NCBI GenBank assembly: GCA_963920705.1
Contig: CAWUCO010000001.1
Span: 2,193,982-2,257,981 of the forward strand
Direction: 5' to 3'
DNA length: 64,000 nt
Origin: Odiellus spinosus
Lineage: Eukaryota; Arthropoda; Arachnida; Opiliones; Phalangiidae
Part shown: piece after piece, positions 20,301 to 29,171 of the stretch
Numbering within the stretch: the first letter of the stretch is position 1
Layout: each line of letters begins with the position of its first letter
Notes under the pieces: generated by a model
What the model was told of the DNA's origin: nothing
The model's database searches: none
Seen by the model: only the letters and a program-made list of their open reading frames with translations
Program-made: the position numbers and the translations under genes

Positions 20301-20357
20301 ACGTTTCCAGCTCTCATCTCTTCAAGTCTTCACAACCTTAAAGTGATCCTGTAACTC

Positions 20358-20795
20358 ATGGCTGATAATTCATCATCGAATAAACGCAAGGTAACTGACT
20401 TCTTTGATTCTTTACCTGATCTCTCAGATAATTTGGATTGGAAAGAGGAATTAATCTCGCATATTAATACAGTTAAAGAAGGAAGTACTATTCAAAATCA
20501 AGGGGGCCTAGTTCCAAAATACGACGTCAAAGAAGACTCGGCTTCTTACTCTATAAGTTTACCCGCTCAAGTCGGAGATTACTACATTGATATCCAAATT
20601 TACGACTACAACAAGATTAAGAATTTACCAGCCAATGAAATTTGGATGGCCGATGGTCGAAGACTCTGTTTCCTTACCCAAGAGAACAGCAAGGACTGTA
20701 AACTGATAAACTCTATTGTCACCCAAATTGCTAAAGATATGAGGGAGAATTCGAATAAGCAAATCACTCCATCGAATAAAAGGGTCAAAAAGTGA
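20358..20795 (+). CDS. small basic-ended protein with PIP-like motif
   Basis: 145 residues, first gene behind the TATA promoter. Basic patches sit at both ends (NKRK near residue 8; NKRVKK at the end), as in nuclear proteins. Close to the N-terminus KRKVTDFF has the spacing of a PCNA-interacting (PIP) box, though with K in place of the usual Q. The middle alternates polar and hydrophobic residues (YYIDIQIYDYNKI), suggesting a beta-rich fold. No family recognised. The next gene starts 4 bases after its stop, in a compact operon-like layout. Confidence 0.6.
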   Translation: MADNSSSNKRKVTDFFDSLPDLSDNLDWKEELISHINTVKEGSTIQNQGGLVPKYDVKEDSASYSISLPAQVGDYYIDIQIYDYNKIKNLPANEIWMADGRRLCFLTQENSKDCKLINSIVTQIAKDMRENSNKQITPSNKRVKK

Positions 20796-20799
20796 GTCA

Positions 20800-21774
20800 A
20801 TGACTTTTCAATTTCTAACCCGGGTTACGACTTCGAAACGAAATACGGCCTTGCGGTTAAAAGAAAATATCAATATGAACCCACCCAGTTTGGTAATAAC
20901 AGCGATGAATTCGGTCTTAATTTATGGGCAATCACGTTTATTCTTCATGTTAAAATTCAACAAAAACCTCGTCAAAGCAATTTACAAAAAACATAATTTT
21001 TGCAAGTATTTAACTTTGTTGGAAAATTTGGAATGGATTGAAAGGTACCCTGATAATATTACAAGAAGGTACTATTATAATGGGTTCTATATATGGAAAG
21101 TTAAATGCTTCAAATCCATTACCATCAATCACCCATTGATGGAGGAATATGACTTTTGGCAATTCTTTCCAAGCCCGAACGACGAAATGAGTCGTTTAAA
21201 TACCTTATCTCTCAAACATTGGAAAGTCGAAGGATTTCCGAGCTATATTAATGGTCACTATTTTGAGGACGAGAAACTGGTGGAATACGTTCTGCATAGT
21301 CTCAATAAGCAACTTAATGAAAAATACCAATCTCTAAAAAATGAATATAACTTTAATGAACAATATAGTAGTTATCTAGGGGACGGGTGGTGGTATGTCC
21401 TCGACAAAGATAGTAAGCGTGAAAATCTCGATGTAAATGATCTCGAAGTAGATTTTATGTCCCAGAGTTTCAAGTTTTCCTACGACTATATGATTTTTAC
21501 GAGATTTATTAAGGGATACATTTCTTGCATTTTTAACCTCTTAACTCTACAAGTTCCCGATTGCTCGCATTTATCAGGCTTTGTCTCGTATACGGAAGAA
21601 GAATCAATGAACTTTCTATATGAAGTCTTAGAACAAAGAAAGAAAAGATCATTAAAAAAGCCCCCTTACGTGTATTTCGGGGTTTATCGACTTTGGAGGC
21701 TGACATTTTATTGGCCCATCGCCGTTAAAAGCGAGCCGCGTTTTAACTTTCAAAACATTTCGAGTCATGAGTAG
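20800..21774 (+). CDS. uncharacterised 324-residue protein
   Basis: ATG at 20800, stop at 21772-21774. Rich in aromatic residues (many Trp and Tyr: DFWQFFPSP, GDGWWYVLDKD, FGVYRLWRLTFYWP), with no signal peptide and no clear membrane segment. I do not recognise a capsid, replication or enzyme fold in it. Its 3' end overlaps the next start by 8 bases. It could be an element-specific protein. Confidence 0.6.
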   Translation: MTFQFLTRVTTSKRNTALRLKENINMNPPSLVITAMNSVLIYGQSRLFFMLKFNKNLVKAIYKKHNFCKYLTLLENLEWIERYPDNITRRYYYNGFYIWKVKCFKSITINHPLMEEYDFWQFFPSPNDEMSRLNTLSLKHWKVEGFPSYINGHYFEDEKLVEYVLHSLNKQLNEKYQSLKNEYNFNEQYSSYLGDGWWYVLDKDSKRENLDVNDLEVDFMSQSFKFSYDYMIFTRFIKGYISCIFNLLTLQVPDCSHLSGFVSYTEEESMNFLYEVLEQRKKRSLKKPPYVYFGVYRLWRLTFYWPIAVKSEPRFNFQNISSHE

Positions 21775-22132
21775 CCAAGAATCGGACGGCGATCAGGATG
21801 AACAGCCATTAGATTTAAGTTTAAATAGTAACCCAAAACATTTTTATTCTATTGATAAAATTCTAGCTAAACACTCGCAGAAATACAAATGTCAGCAGAT
21901 AGAAGGTAAAGTGCGCTTCAGAAATTTGGATAAAATTAAACTGACTGAAATTCACGAAACTTTTGTCAGTATTATTAACTCTTTACTGTACGAATTGTTA
22001 CGGGACTACCAAGGGTACAATCGAGTACGTTTCTGTATTCGCTCGGATGAATTGGATAGCCCGATTAACCTGGCCTTTATGAACATAAATGACCTAACAG
22101 CCGAAAGAGTTATTCGAGCTATTAGTAAGTAG
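21767..22132 (+). CDS. small protein with PLDLS motif, polymerase-leader-like
   Basis: 121 residues from an ATG at 21767. The N-terminal 20 residues are acidic and contain EQPLDLSLNSN; PLDLS fits the PxDLS motif that recruits the corepressor CtBP, as in adenovirus E1A. The C-terminal half (VRFCIRSDELDSPINLAF, TAERVIRAI) resembles the conserved leader region found ahead of the polymerase domain in many Polinton polymerase proteins (LD-x-PI and TxERV blocks). It lies immediately upstream of the polymerase region. The CtBP role is a motif-based guess. Confidence 0.55.
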   Translation: MSSQESDGDQDEQPLDLSLNSNPKHFYSIDKILAKHSQKYKCQQIEGKVRFRNLDKIKLTEIHETFVSIINSLLYELLRDYQGYNRVRFCIRSDELDSPINLAFMNINDLTAERVIRAISK

Positions 22133-22139
22133 CGCAATC

Positions 22140-25100
22140 GAACCAAAATTTTCATCTTGAGAGTTCACTAACTTTTGACGTAGTTCTATTACAATGTGAC
22201 GTCCCAGTTGGAGCTCTCCAAAAAGGTTTGAATCGTCGAAATATTGTCCCTTTTGATACGTTTATTAAAATCAATCCCAATTACATTTATTTGGAAAATG
22301 ATGATCATTTATGTTTCGGTCGAGCTTTGGCTATTGGCATCTTATTAGCCGATCTCCGGGTCGAGAAAAGAAAGAACAAAGCCTTCAAACTGAGCAAAGA
22401 CCAGACGTATTACTTTAGGGATCTTAAAGACAGTACGAAGGATGTACAGAAACGTGAGGCTCTACTCTTATACCATAATGCCAAAATCGAACCAGGGGCC
22501 GTTAACTTGAAAAGTATCGAAAAATTCCAAAACTTTCTGCTCGACTATCAAATTGTCATTATTCGATTAGAAAATATTAATGAATTTTATTTTCGCGGTC
22601 CCTGGCGTGAAAAACAAATTTTTATGGTGCTTGTAAACGATCACGTGCACATATTGAAGGATTATCATTGTCTGAAGGGTGGGTCATCCTATTGTCCCAA
22701 ATGCTTAAAGATTTTTACACGCTATAGTCAAAGTAAAGAACACGATTGTGCGACGCGTGTGAAATGTACTAGATGTCGTACGCTAAACGTTTTCCACGAA
22801 GAATTTTACATTCCGTTACAGAGATGTCGCGACTGTGGGCGTTACTTTAGAGGTCCAGATTGCTTTAATTTACATTTAGCTAACCGCACGTGTAAAAATT
22901 TTAAACGATGTGTAAAATGCGGATTAGAATTGAAAGACAAGATTCACGAATGTTCGAGACCCTGTAAAAATTGTCGGAGAAAACACGAAAAAAACCGTTG
23001 TTACGTCATGCCTTTGGATACCAAGAACGAAAAGAGACGTTATTGTTATTTTGACACTGAGACCTTGACCAAAAATAACGAACATGTCCCAGTTCTGTTG
23101 GTTAGCGCCATGGAAAATGAAGAAGACGGAGAATACACCTACAGTATTTTCCGAGGGTTTGACTGCATTGACCAGTTTATGGCGTACCTCTTCCAAACGA
23201 AAGATACCTATATTCAACATGCCATGAAACGCATGAAGAAAACTGTTCCAGTCTTTGAAGACCGGACATTACTCGCCCATAATTTCATGGGCTATGACAG
23301 TTTCTTCATTTTAAACGCTTTACTAAGAATGGCCATTACCCCTGATGTTGTCTTTAAAGGTAGCAAGCTGCTGGCCATCTTTCTGAAACATCAAAAAATT
23401 AAATTCTTGGATTCCTTTAATTTTGTGGCTCAACCTTTAAGATCGTTTCCCGCCACGTTTTCATTGGGGAAAGCAAAAAACAATTTTTCCCCTATATTTT
23501 TCATACTGAAGACATGCTAGATTACGTCGGGCCTCTCCCTAGCAAAGACTATTTTCAACCTGAATATATGAAAGAAAAAGATTACGCTGAGTTTAGCCAG
23601 TGGTACGAAGAGAATAAAAAGCAACCAGTCTATAATTTGAGAGAAGAATTGGAGTATTACACAATCATGGATGTCAAGGTGTTACAACAAGGAATGGATA
23701 CCTTTCGACGATTATTCCAGCAAGAAACCGATTACGACGTTATGAACATGAATGCTTTGACCATTGCCGGGGCCTGTACTAACATATTTCTGCACAAGTA
23801 CTTGGAAGAATTTAGTTTAGGCGTTGTTCCTGCAAAAGGATATGGAAACAATGTCAATCAAAATCAAGCCGCATTAAAGTGGTTGGCCTGGGAAGCGGAG
23901 AAACGTAACATCGACATACAAACCACCTTATCGTTGGGAGGTGAAAAGAAAATTGGTCGTTTTCCGGTTGACGGGTATTGCGCTAATCCAGAAATCATTT
24001 TTCAATACGACAGGGACTTTTTTCACGGATGCCCGCTTCATACAAAGGGTAGCCAGTGGAATCCTTTGTTACAAGATTCTTTCAAAAACCTGTACGAAAG
24101 AACTTTAGATCGGGATGACGCCATCAAAGCCGACGCCCCCAATGCCGAATACGTCCGAATCTGAAGCTGCGAATGGGAAGAAATGTTGAAGACTTACCAG
24201 GAGCTGAAAACATTCTGCAAATCTTTAACTTTTCGCGAACCAATTGGTCCGAAATCCGGTTTATACGGCAGTCGGACAGAAGGTCTCTTTTTGTACCGAA
24301 AGGCTCAACCGGATGAGAAGATCTTATTCTACGATATAATGAGTCTTTACCCCTTTGTCTGTAAGTACCGTGAATATCCAAAGTTACACCCGGTGTAATT
24401 AAAAAAAAATTTAATTACGAAAAAAAAATTATTTTGAATTAATGTCTTGCAAGATTTTGGCACCAAAAAACGCCTTTATACCAGCCTTACCTTTTCGAAC
24501 AAGGGGTAAACTTCTCTTTGCCTTATGTAAGATATGTGTAGAAAACGATCTGGATTCTTGCACCCACAGTGACCAAGAAAGGGCTTTCGACGGCTACTGG
24601 ACGACTGTTGAAATATTCAATGCAGTGGAATTTGGATAAGTCATAATGGAAATTTTCGAAGTTCATCACTACGCTGAAAGATTCCGCTACGTTAAAGGGA
24701 AGGATCCAGGTTTATATGGAAGCTACATCAATACCTTTTTGAAGTTGAAAATGCAAAATTCGGGATGGCCGAGAGAAGTGAAAACGGAAGCCGAAAAATC
24801 GGAATATTTGAGGGCGATCAAGGAGAGGGAAGACATTGATATTAAAGCTGAGGATGTGACGAGCAACACCCCCCTTCGTCAAGTCGCAAAGCTTTCATCA
24901 AATTCGTTGTGGGGGAGGAACTGTTTGACCCACGATAAACCCAAGACTGTCTTTGTCAATAACTACGAAGCCTACATATCCATTGTCACAGACCCGACTA
25001 TTGAACTGACCGAAGTTTGTATGTTGTCTTACAAGTTCAAAAAAGATTTTTGTCCGACGTACTACAAAGGTTCGCCTGTGGTTGGTTGCTTCGTTAGCTC

Positions 25101-25574
25101 CTATGGCCGCATTGTCTTGTTTCAAACTTTGCAGCAGTTGGGCACCAGGGCTTTAAATTTTGACACGAATAGTGTATTTTTTGTCCGAAAGAACAATGAC
25201 GAAACAAATTTTCCCCCTTCGGTCAATTTATGGGAGACTGGACTGACGAAGTTCCGGGTAGTTATATCACTGAATTTGTGTGTTCAGGACCCAAATCGTA
25301 TAGCTACAAAACAGCCGCCGGTAAAAGCGTCACGAAAATGAAAGGCATTTCCCTCAATCGAAAAAATGAAATCCTCAATTTTGATTCGATAAAAGCGGCC
25401 TTGGACAAACCAGAAACCACGTACTCGGTGGAGGTCCCCTTTGGCGTGGTGCGCAACAAGAGTCAGGCGAAGCTTTTTCTGGGTAATCTAAAGAAGACTT
25501 TTGGTGTCACCTTTAATAAAAGAATTATCAAAGATGATTATTCGACAGTGCCCGTTGGATATTCGAATGAATAA
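22140..25574 (+). pseudogene. Polinton protein-primed DNA polymerase B (fossil)
   Basis: Family-B, protein-primed polymerase that replicates Polintons. Blocks in order: an N-terminal leader (LENDDHLCFGRAL, a Polinton hallmark), clustered Cys pairs forming several zinc-finger-like knots, a 3'-5' exonuclease with the CYFDTETL block and a second block LLAHNFMGYDSFFIL, then polymerase motif A (DIMSLYP), motif B (KLSSNSLWG) and the motif C region (FDTNS). The C-terminal part (FGVVRNKSQAK) is also typical. The gene is broken, with about five breaks. Its overall span of about 3.4 kb is close to the usual length. Confidence 0.9.
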
Positions 25575-25854
25575 GATGTATCGTGAAAGTAAAAGATTGG
25601 AGACCTTTAACAATATCAATTGGTTGACGGCCTCGAAACATTTGCCACGCCACTCGTATCTAGCTTCGGAACTAGCTGAAGCGGGTTTTTTCTACTTGAA
25701 CGAAGGTTGTAATACTAGATGTTTCTGTTGTCACAATGAATTTGACTGGAGCGAAAGTAGTAGCGATGAATATCCACTGAACGTACATCAAAGAGAAGCC
25801 CCGTTTTGCGCCTTTTTACTCGATCAGGATAAAACTAATTTGAAAGCGTACTAA
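25567..25854 (+). CDS. single-BIR (IAP-like) protein
   Basis: 95 residues from an ATG at 25567, overlapping the end of the polymerase region by 8 bases. It is almost entirely one BIR domain: RLETF (residues 10-14) and W19, LAEAGFFYL with its G40/Y43 core, zinc ligands C52 and C55 (CFCC), W61, then H74-x6-C81. BIR domains of baculoviral and cellular IAPs bind caspases or IAP antagonists and block programmed cell death. There is no RING domain, so it would act as a decoy or antagonist rather than a ubiquitin ligase. Its place inside the Polinton, next to a PPP1R15-like gene, suggests cargo captured from a host or another virus. It looks whole as a BIR unit. Confidence 0.85.
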   Translation: MNKMYRESKRLETFNNINWLTASKHLPRHSYLASELAEAGFFYLNEGCNTRCFCCHNEFDWSESSSDEYPLNVHQREAPFCAFLLDQDKTNLKAY

Positions 25855-25963
25855 GAAGCTCATCAAGAAAAATTGGCCAAGGAAGCTGTCGAAAAACTCA
25901 CCATTTCGATGAAAAACAAACATATTTTGAGGTTTGTGGAAGCATTACGCGAGGTGGTATTAG

Positions 25964-26158
25964 ATGGATTTGGAAAAGAGTATAAAAAAGGTGACATTTG
26001 ACGAGATAACGGTTATTTGGTATATCCCTGTCGAGGATCGGACCAATTGGAATTTTGTCAATCATTTCCGTTTTAAAAAGAGAATTAAAGATTTTGAGCA
26101 TAAATTTCAAAAATGTCGTGTCGAATCAAATTTCAAGCCCCAATGCAGCTGTTGGTGA
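25964..26158 (+). CDS. PPP1R15/GADD34-like mini-protein
   Basis: 64 residues. KKVTF (residues 8-12) is the RVxF-type protein phosphatase 1 docking motif; it is followed by hydrophobic ITVIWYI, then EDR (24-26), W29 and RFKKRI (36-41). The order and spacing match the core of PPP1R15 proteins (human CReP: KKVTF, YYI, EDR, W, RFQKRI), which bring PP1 to phosphorylated eIF2-alpha and restore translation. Viral relatives include herpesvirus ICP34.5 and asfarvirus DP71L, also short. It lies between the BIR gene and the packaging ATPase in the same direction. Function is inferred from the motif match; the C-terminus beyond RI is short but comparable with viral forms. Confidence 0.75.
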   Translation: MDLEKSIKKVTFDEITVIWYIPVEDRTNWNFVNHFRFKKRIKDFEHKFQKCRVESNFKPQCSCW

Positions 26159-26763
26159 GTGGTCCAACCATGTGTGGTAAAACCACCTGGATATTTAACC
26201 TTTTAAAAAACGCCGAGACTTTAATTGAACCTCCACCCAATAGGATCGTGTACTGTTATAAAGAGTACCATCAAAAATTTAAAGACATGCAGAAAGAGGT
26301 AAAAAATTTGGAGTTTATTGAGGAATCGCCCCCTGAAGATCCCAATTTTTGGGATGAAATTTGCATAATTTTTTAATTATTGATGACTTGGCCTTTACCT
26401 GCTATAATAACGTGCACATTGCTAGTATCTATTGTTTCCTCGCACCATAAAAATGTGTTAGTGGCTTTGTTAACTCAAAATCTATTTGGACAAGGAAAAG
26501 AAAGCCGCACAATTAGCCTTAATTCCTCGTATATCATATGTTTCAAAAATCCTCGCGATGGAAGTCAAATAAACTACTTGAGTAGACAAATATTTCCCCA
26601 TAACAAAAATCTCGTGGCCAAAGGTTTTCATCTAGTGACGGCTGCTAATCCATTTTCTTTCTTGTGTATAGATTTGAAACAAAATATGCCTGACGAGTTA
26701 CGTTTAAGAAGTAACATATTCCCTCACGAAGGTAATATGATCATTGTTTGCAATGACAAATAA
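26113..26763 (+). pseudogene. Polinton packaging ATPase (fossil)
   Basis: FtsK/HerA-type genome-packaging ATPase. Near the N-terminus VSGPTMCGKTTWIF is the Walker A (P-loop) block. The C-terminal part has ISLNSSYIICFKNPRD, LSRQIFPHNKN and LRLRSNIFPHEG, conserved blocks of the Polinton/adintovirus ATPase (after the LTQN sensor). The span of about 650 bases is the usual size. Broken. It overlaps the PPP1R15-like gene at its start. Confidence 0.85.
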
Positions 26764-26817
26764 ATAAGCTTGTTTCTTCAATAAAAGTGTTATTACGGAT
26801 CTTGTCTTCAAAAGAAC

Positions 26818-27285
26818 ATGTTGAGAAAACGTACTTCAAGACGTTTGAGGAGCAAGCGAAAACCAATATCATTACTGAAAAAAGTTTTATTACAGAACGC
26901 TCGGAGGGCTTTACGGACCCAAACCAGATTTACCAGACAACGGCATCCCCTGAAGAAACACTTGCCCTTCTTACGGAGGTTGGTCAACGTTAGTCAAAAA
27001 GGAGGTGGAAAACTAGAGCAGTTTTTGAAAAGAGCCAAGGCCCCTCAAATTAAATCAATCAACAAAACGTTTTTTAACTTGTTACGCGGTAACATTGAGA
27101 TACCTGAGGAAGCCCGGTTGTACCTAAAACAACACCGAGGTCTTGTCCGTCAATTAGGCAGTAAACGGGGGACAACCAAAACGAATCGGAAATTGTATAT
27201 AAAACAAGCTGGAGGTCTGTTGCCCGGCTTAATCGGTGCTCTGGTACCGACCCTGATTTCAACCATTTCTTCTCTGGTACGATGA
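26818..27285 (+). CDS. basic core-like protein (adenovirus pX/mu-type)
   Basis: About 155 residues. The N-terminal half is very rich in Arg and Lys (e.g. RKRTSRRLRSKRK), like DNA-condensing core proteins. The C-terminus has KQAGGLLPGLIGALVPTLI, the basic-then-hydrophobic GG-L-P tail seen in minor core and membrane-lytic proteins of adenoviruses and Polintons. It lies right after the packaging ATPase, where such proteins sit. The start codon is uncertain by some codons. Confidence 0.6.
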   Translation: MLRKRTSRRLRSKRKPISLLKKVLLQNARRALRTQTRFTRQRHPLKKHLPFLRRLVNVSQKGGGKLEQFLKRAKAPQIKSINKTFFNLLRGNIEIPEEARLYLKQHRGLVRQLGSKRGTTKTNRKLYIKQAGGLLPGLIGALVPTLISTISSLVR

Positions 27286-28003
27286 AGCGAATGGTTTTGT
27301 TACCGGAAGCGGGTAAAGAAGCCTCAGCTCTTGATCGTGAAATAAAGAGTATTTTGTAAATGAACATGTCACCCGAAAACAAACTTCGACACTATTTGAC
27401 GACTCTACAACAATTTTTGACCATGAAAAGTTTAATAGAACCTCCCTCCGTCAACGTGCAGAACTTTTCAGCCAGTCTGACGTCACCAATATCAATACCA
27501 GCGCCACCAATGACAGGACCGACGCAAATTCCGTCCGGACCGACGCAAATTCCGCCCGGACCTCCACCTACACCGAGCTGGTTTCCAAGTTTTACAACTT
27601 CTCCGGCTTAGCGTTGTCGTCAACTGGTACGTCTACCCCGCTCGCTTCTATATCAGGGACTCCTACCCCTCCACCTCAGATATCAGCCGGAGCATCAAGC
27701 AGTCAGACCCAGCGTTTGTCACAAGCGATATCGAATCTGTTGACTTCGCAAGCGGCGTCCTCTTTACCTCCGCTACAAGTTGCTCACCTGCCTCCGAAGC
27801 GTAGCGCGAGCAGCGTGGCCAAAAAACTATTGGCGAAAAATCGAGAAGAGAAACGAGAGCATCAAAGGTACGCCCGTCGTACGCTTACTTTGAAAGATGC
27901 TACTGATATTGCCGAAGATGAGCATGTGCCACCCCGAATTACTATGAGAAAAAATCCCAAAAAGATTAAACAATCGGGTGAAGGAACATTACTTTGGGAG
28001 TAA
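27282..28003 (+). pseudogene. proline-rich Polinton protein with MVLLPE start (fossil)
   Basis: The start KRMVLLPE, followed by a LDREI segment and a KLRHYLTTLQQFL helix, is the conserved opening of a small protein found in the virion-gene cluster of many Polintons (xMVLVPEE type). The middle is rich in Pro, Thr and Ser with a repeated GPTQIPxGP segment, and the end is basic (AKKLLAKNREEKREHQ). It overlaps the core-like gene by 4 bases. Broken, with about two breaks. Its molecular role is unknown. Confidence 0.6.
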
Positions 28004-28009
28004 TTGACA

Positions 28010-28393
28010 ATGATTTATTCTATCGCGAAAAAGTTTGCTAATCTGGTTTTATGCATAGTAATATTTTTGAACATAACGTTTTGGTTAATTTTATTTTTAC
28101 CCATTTTGTTACTTTGCCTTTTATATACCAAGTTTAAGCATAGGAATTCAATCTGTTGCGAATGTCCGGGATTAGTCCGTCTTTATTTTCACGATTCGCA
28201 GTTAAGTCGAGCATATTTTTTTATTTGGTGTAATTCTTTGCACTTTATTATTTTTCTTGTAAAATCTTTATTATCATTTAATCTGAAAAAAGTAAAAATG
28301 CTGTATTATTCAGCCTTGTTGGTCTTAACTTCTGTTTTAGGCGCGGGTTACGGTGGTTTTTGTAATTATTGCCATAAACGTATAAAAAAGTAA
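28010..28393 (+). CDS. small membrane protein
   Basis: 127 residues from an ATG at 28010. Two to three hydrophobic segments: about residues 10-40, 65-85 (HFIIFLVKSLL) and 95-112. A Cys-rich turn (CCECP) follows the first, and the end is CNYCHKRIKK. No family recognised. It is the last plus-strand gene and converges with the minus-strand protease, the stops lying about 10 bases apart. Confidence 0.55.
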   Translation: MIYSIAKKFANLVLCIVIFLNITFWLILFLPILLLCLLYTKFKHRNSICCECPGLVRLYFHDSQLSRAYFFIWCNSLHFIIFLVKSLLSFNLKKVKMLYYSALLVLTSVLGAGYGGFCNYCHKRIKK

Positions 28394-28403
28394 TAATATG
28401 TTT

Positions 28404-28860
28404 TTATTCAAGACAAGATTGATTATTATGATTCCATAAATGTATAAGCATATTTAACATAATTATAGCGTCGTTGTACGTTTTGTCATTCTTGTTGTAC
28501 ATATCTTGAAGGATATCTTCGAAAGAAATTCCGGAGCACAGGTTTGTCAGAACAAAAATGACGTGTCCGCCGCAGGAGAAAGATTTGGTTGGCTGCAGTT
28601 GTGCAAGATTGTGTTTCCAGTTTGAGGCGTATCTCGACAAATCTAATCCGTAAAAATCCGGTTCTTTCCCGTAAGAACAAAAGAAAATGCCGTCATCATT
28701 TTTATCCACGTAGACGCCCATCCAATGCAATCCACTTTCAGTCGAAGGTTGCGGGTTGTTGACGAAACAAAAGGGCGTAAAATCTGGTTTCTTGGTTAGA
28801 ATATCTTGAGGGTAAACCCTGATAAAAATGGTCTAGTACGGGGATCGCATTGCAAAAAGC
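28404..28860 (-). pseudogene. adenain-like cysteine protease (Polinton PRO, fossil)
   Basis: Minus-strand C5/C48-like maturation protease. LHWMGVYVD carries the catalytic His block, FFCSYGKEPDFYGL corresponds to the acidic block (the F-D-S-F/Y-G region), and SFSCGGHVIFVL has the catalytic Cys in an SCG context. In Polintons it processes virion proteins. Upstream sequence to about 28860 resembles its N-terminal part. Broken. Confidence 0.75.
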
Positions 28861-28869
28861 GTTGTAAAT

Positions 28870-29171
28870 CTTCGGTATTCATAATTCGATTTTTTGAAGC
28901 TCGGGCTCGTAAAAGCTACCCTTAATTATTTCATCATTTTCGTCTTGTATGACGTAAGCGGGCGGATCTCGAAATAAGACTTTTTAATGACGAAAATTTC
29001 CGTTGTCCAGTACCCCGTATAACCATTAGCAAAAACCACTTTATCAGCCGCTATTCTAACCAGATCACCGACTCGTAACTTTGGGACTTTTCTTTTTACG
29101 CTTCTATTCATGTATAATCTTTTCCAGACAAGATGTTCGTTATTTATAGTAACATTTTTGGGTGCCATTTT
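28870..29171 (-). pseudogene. retroviral-type integrase, C-terminal part (Polinton INT)
   Basis: Contains KRKVPKLRVGDLVRI, then GYTGYWTTEIFVI and a DPPAY block: the SH3-like/chromo-like C-terminal domain of Polinton integrases. The N-terminal zinc finger and the catalytic core are missing because the satellite begins directly at the upstream side (29172). Only about a quarter of the usual gene remains. Integrase normally lies close to a Polinton terminus, so the lost end was probably near. Confidence 0.8.

Larger units (their letters stand above)
20000..29171. mobile_element. fossil Polinton/Maverick, right end lost
   Basis: Parts recognised, left to right: small early-type genes, protein-primed DNA polymerase B, BIR protein, PPP1R15-like protein, FtsK/HerA-type packaging ATPase, basic core-like protein, proline-rich protein and membrane protein (all plus strand), then adenain-like cysteine protease and retroviral-type integrase (minus strand). 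This set defines Polintons/Mavericks. Major and minor capsid genes were not recognised. The terminal inverted repeats are not seen: the right end is replaced by the satellite at 29172, and the left end is unresolved and could lie as far left as about 13.6 kb. The element is broken, with about five breaks in the polymerase and a few elsewhere, but reading frames are long enough that it is not very ancient. Confidence 0.85.

Noticed and set aside
23520-24400. Minus-strand frames over the polymerase region
   Set aside because: They run antisense to recognised polymerase blocks and show no coding features of their own.
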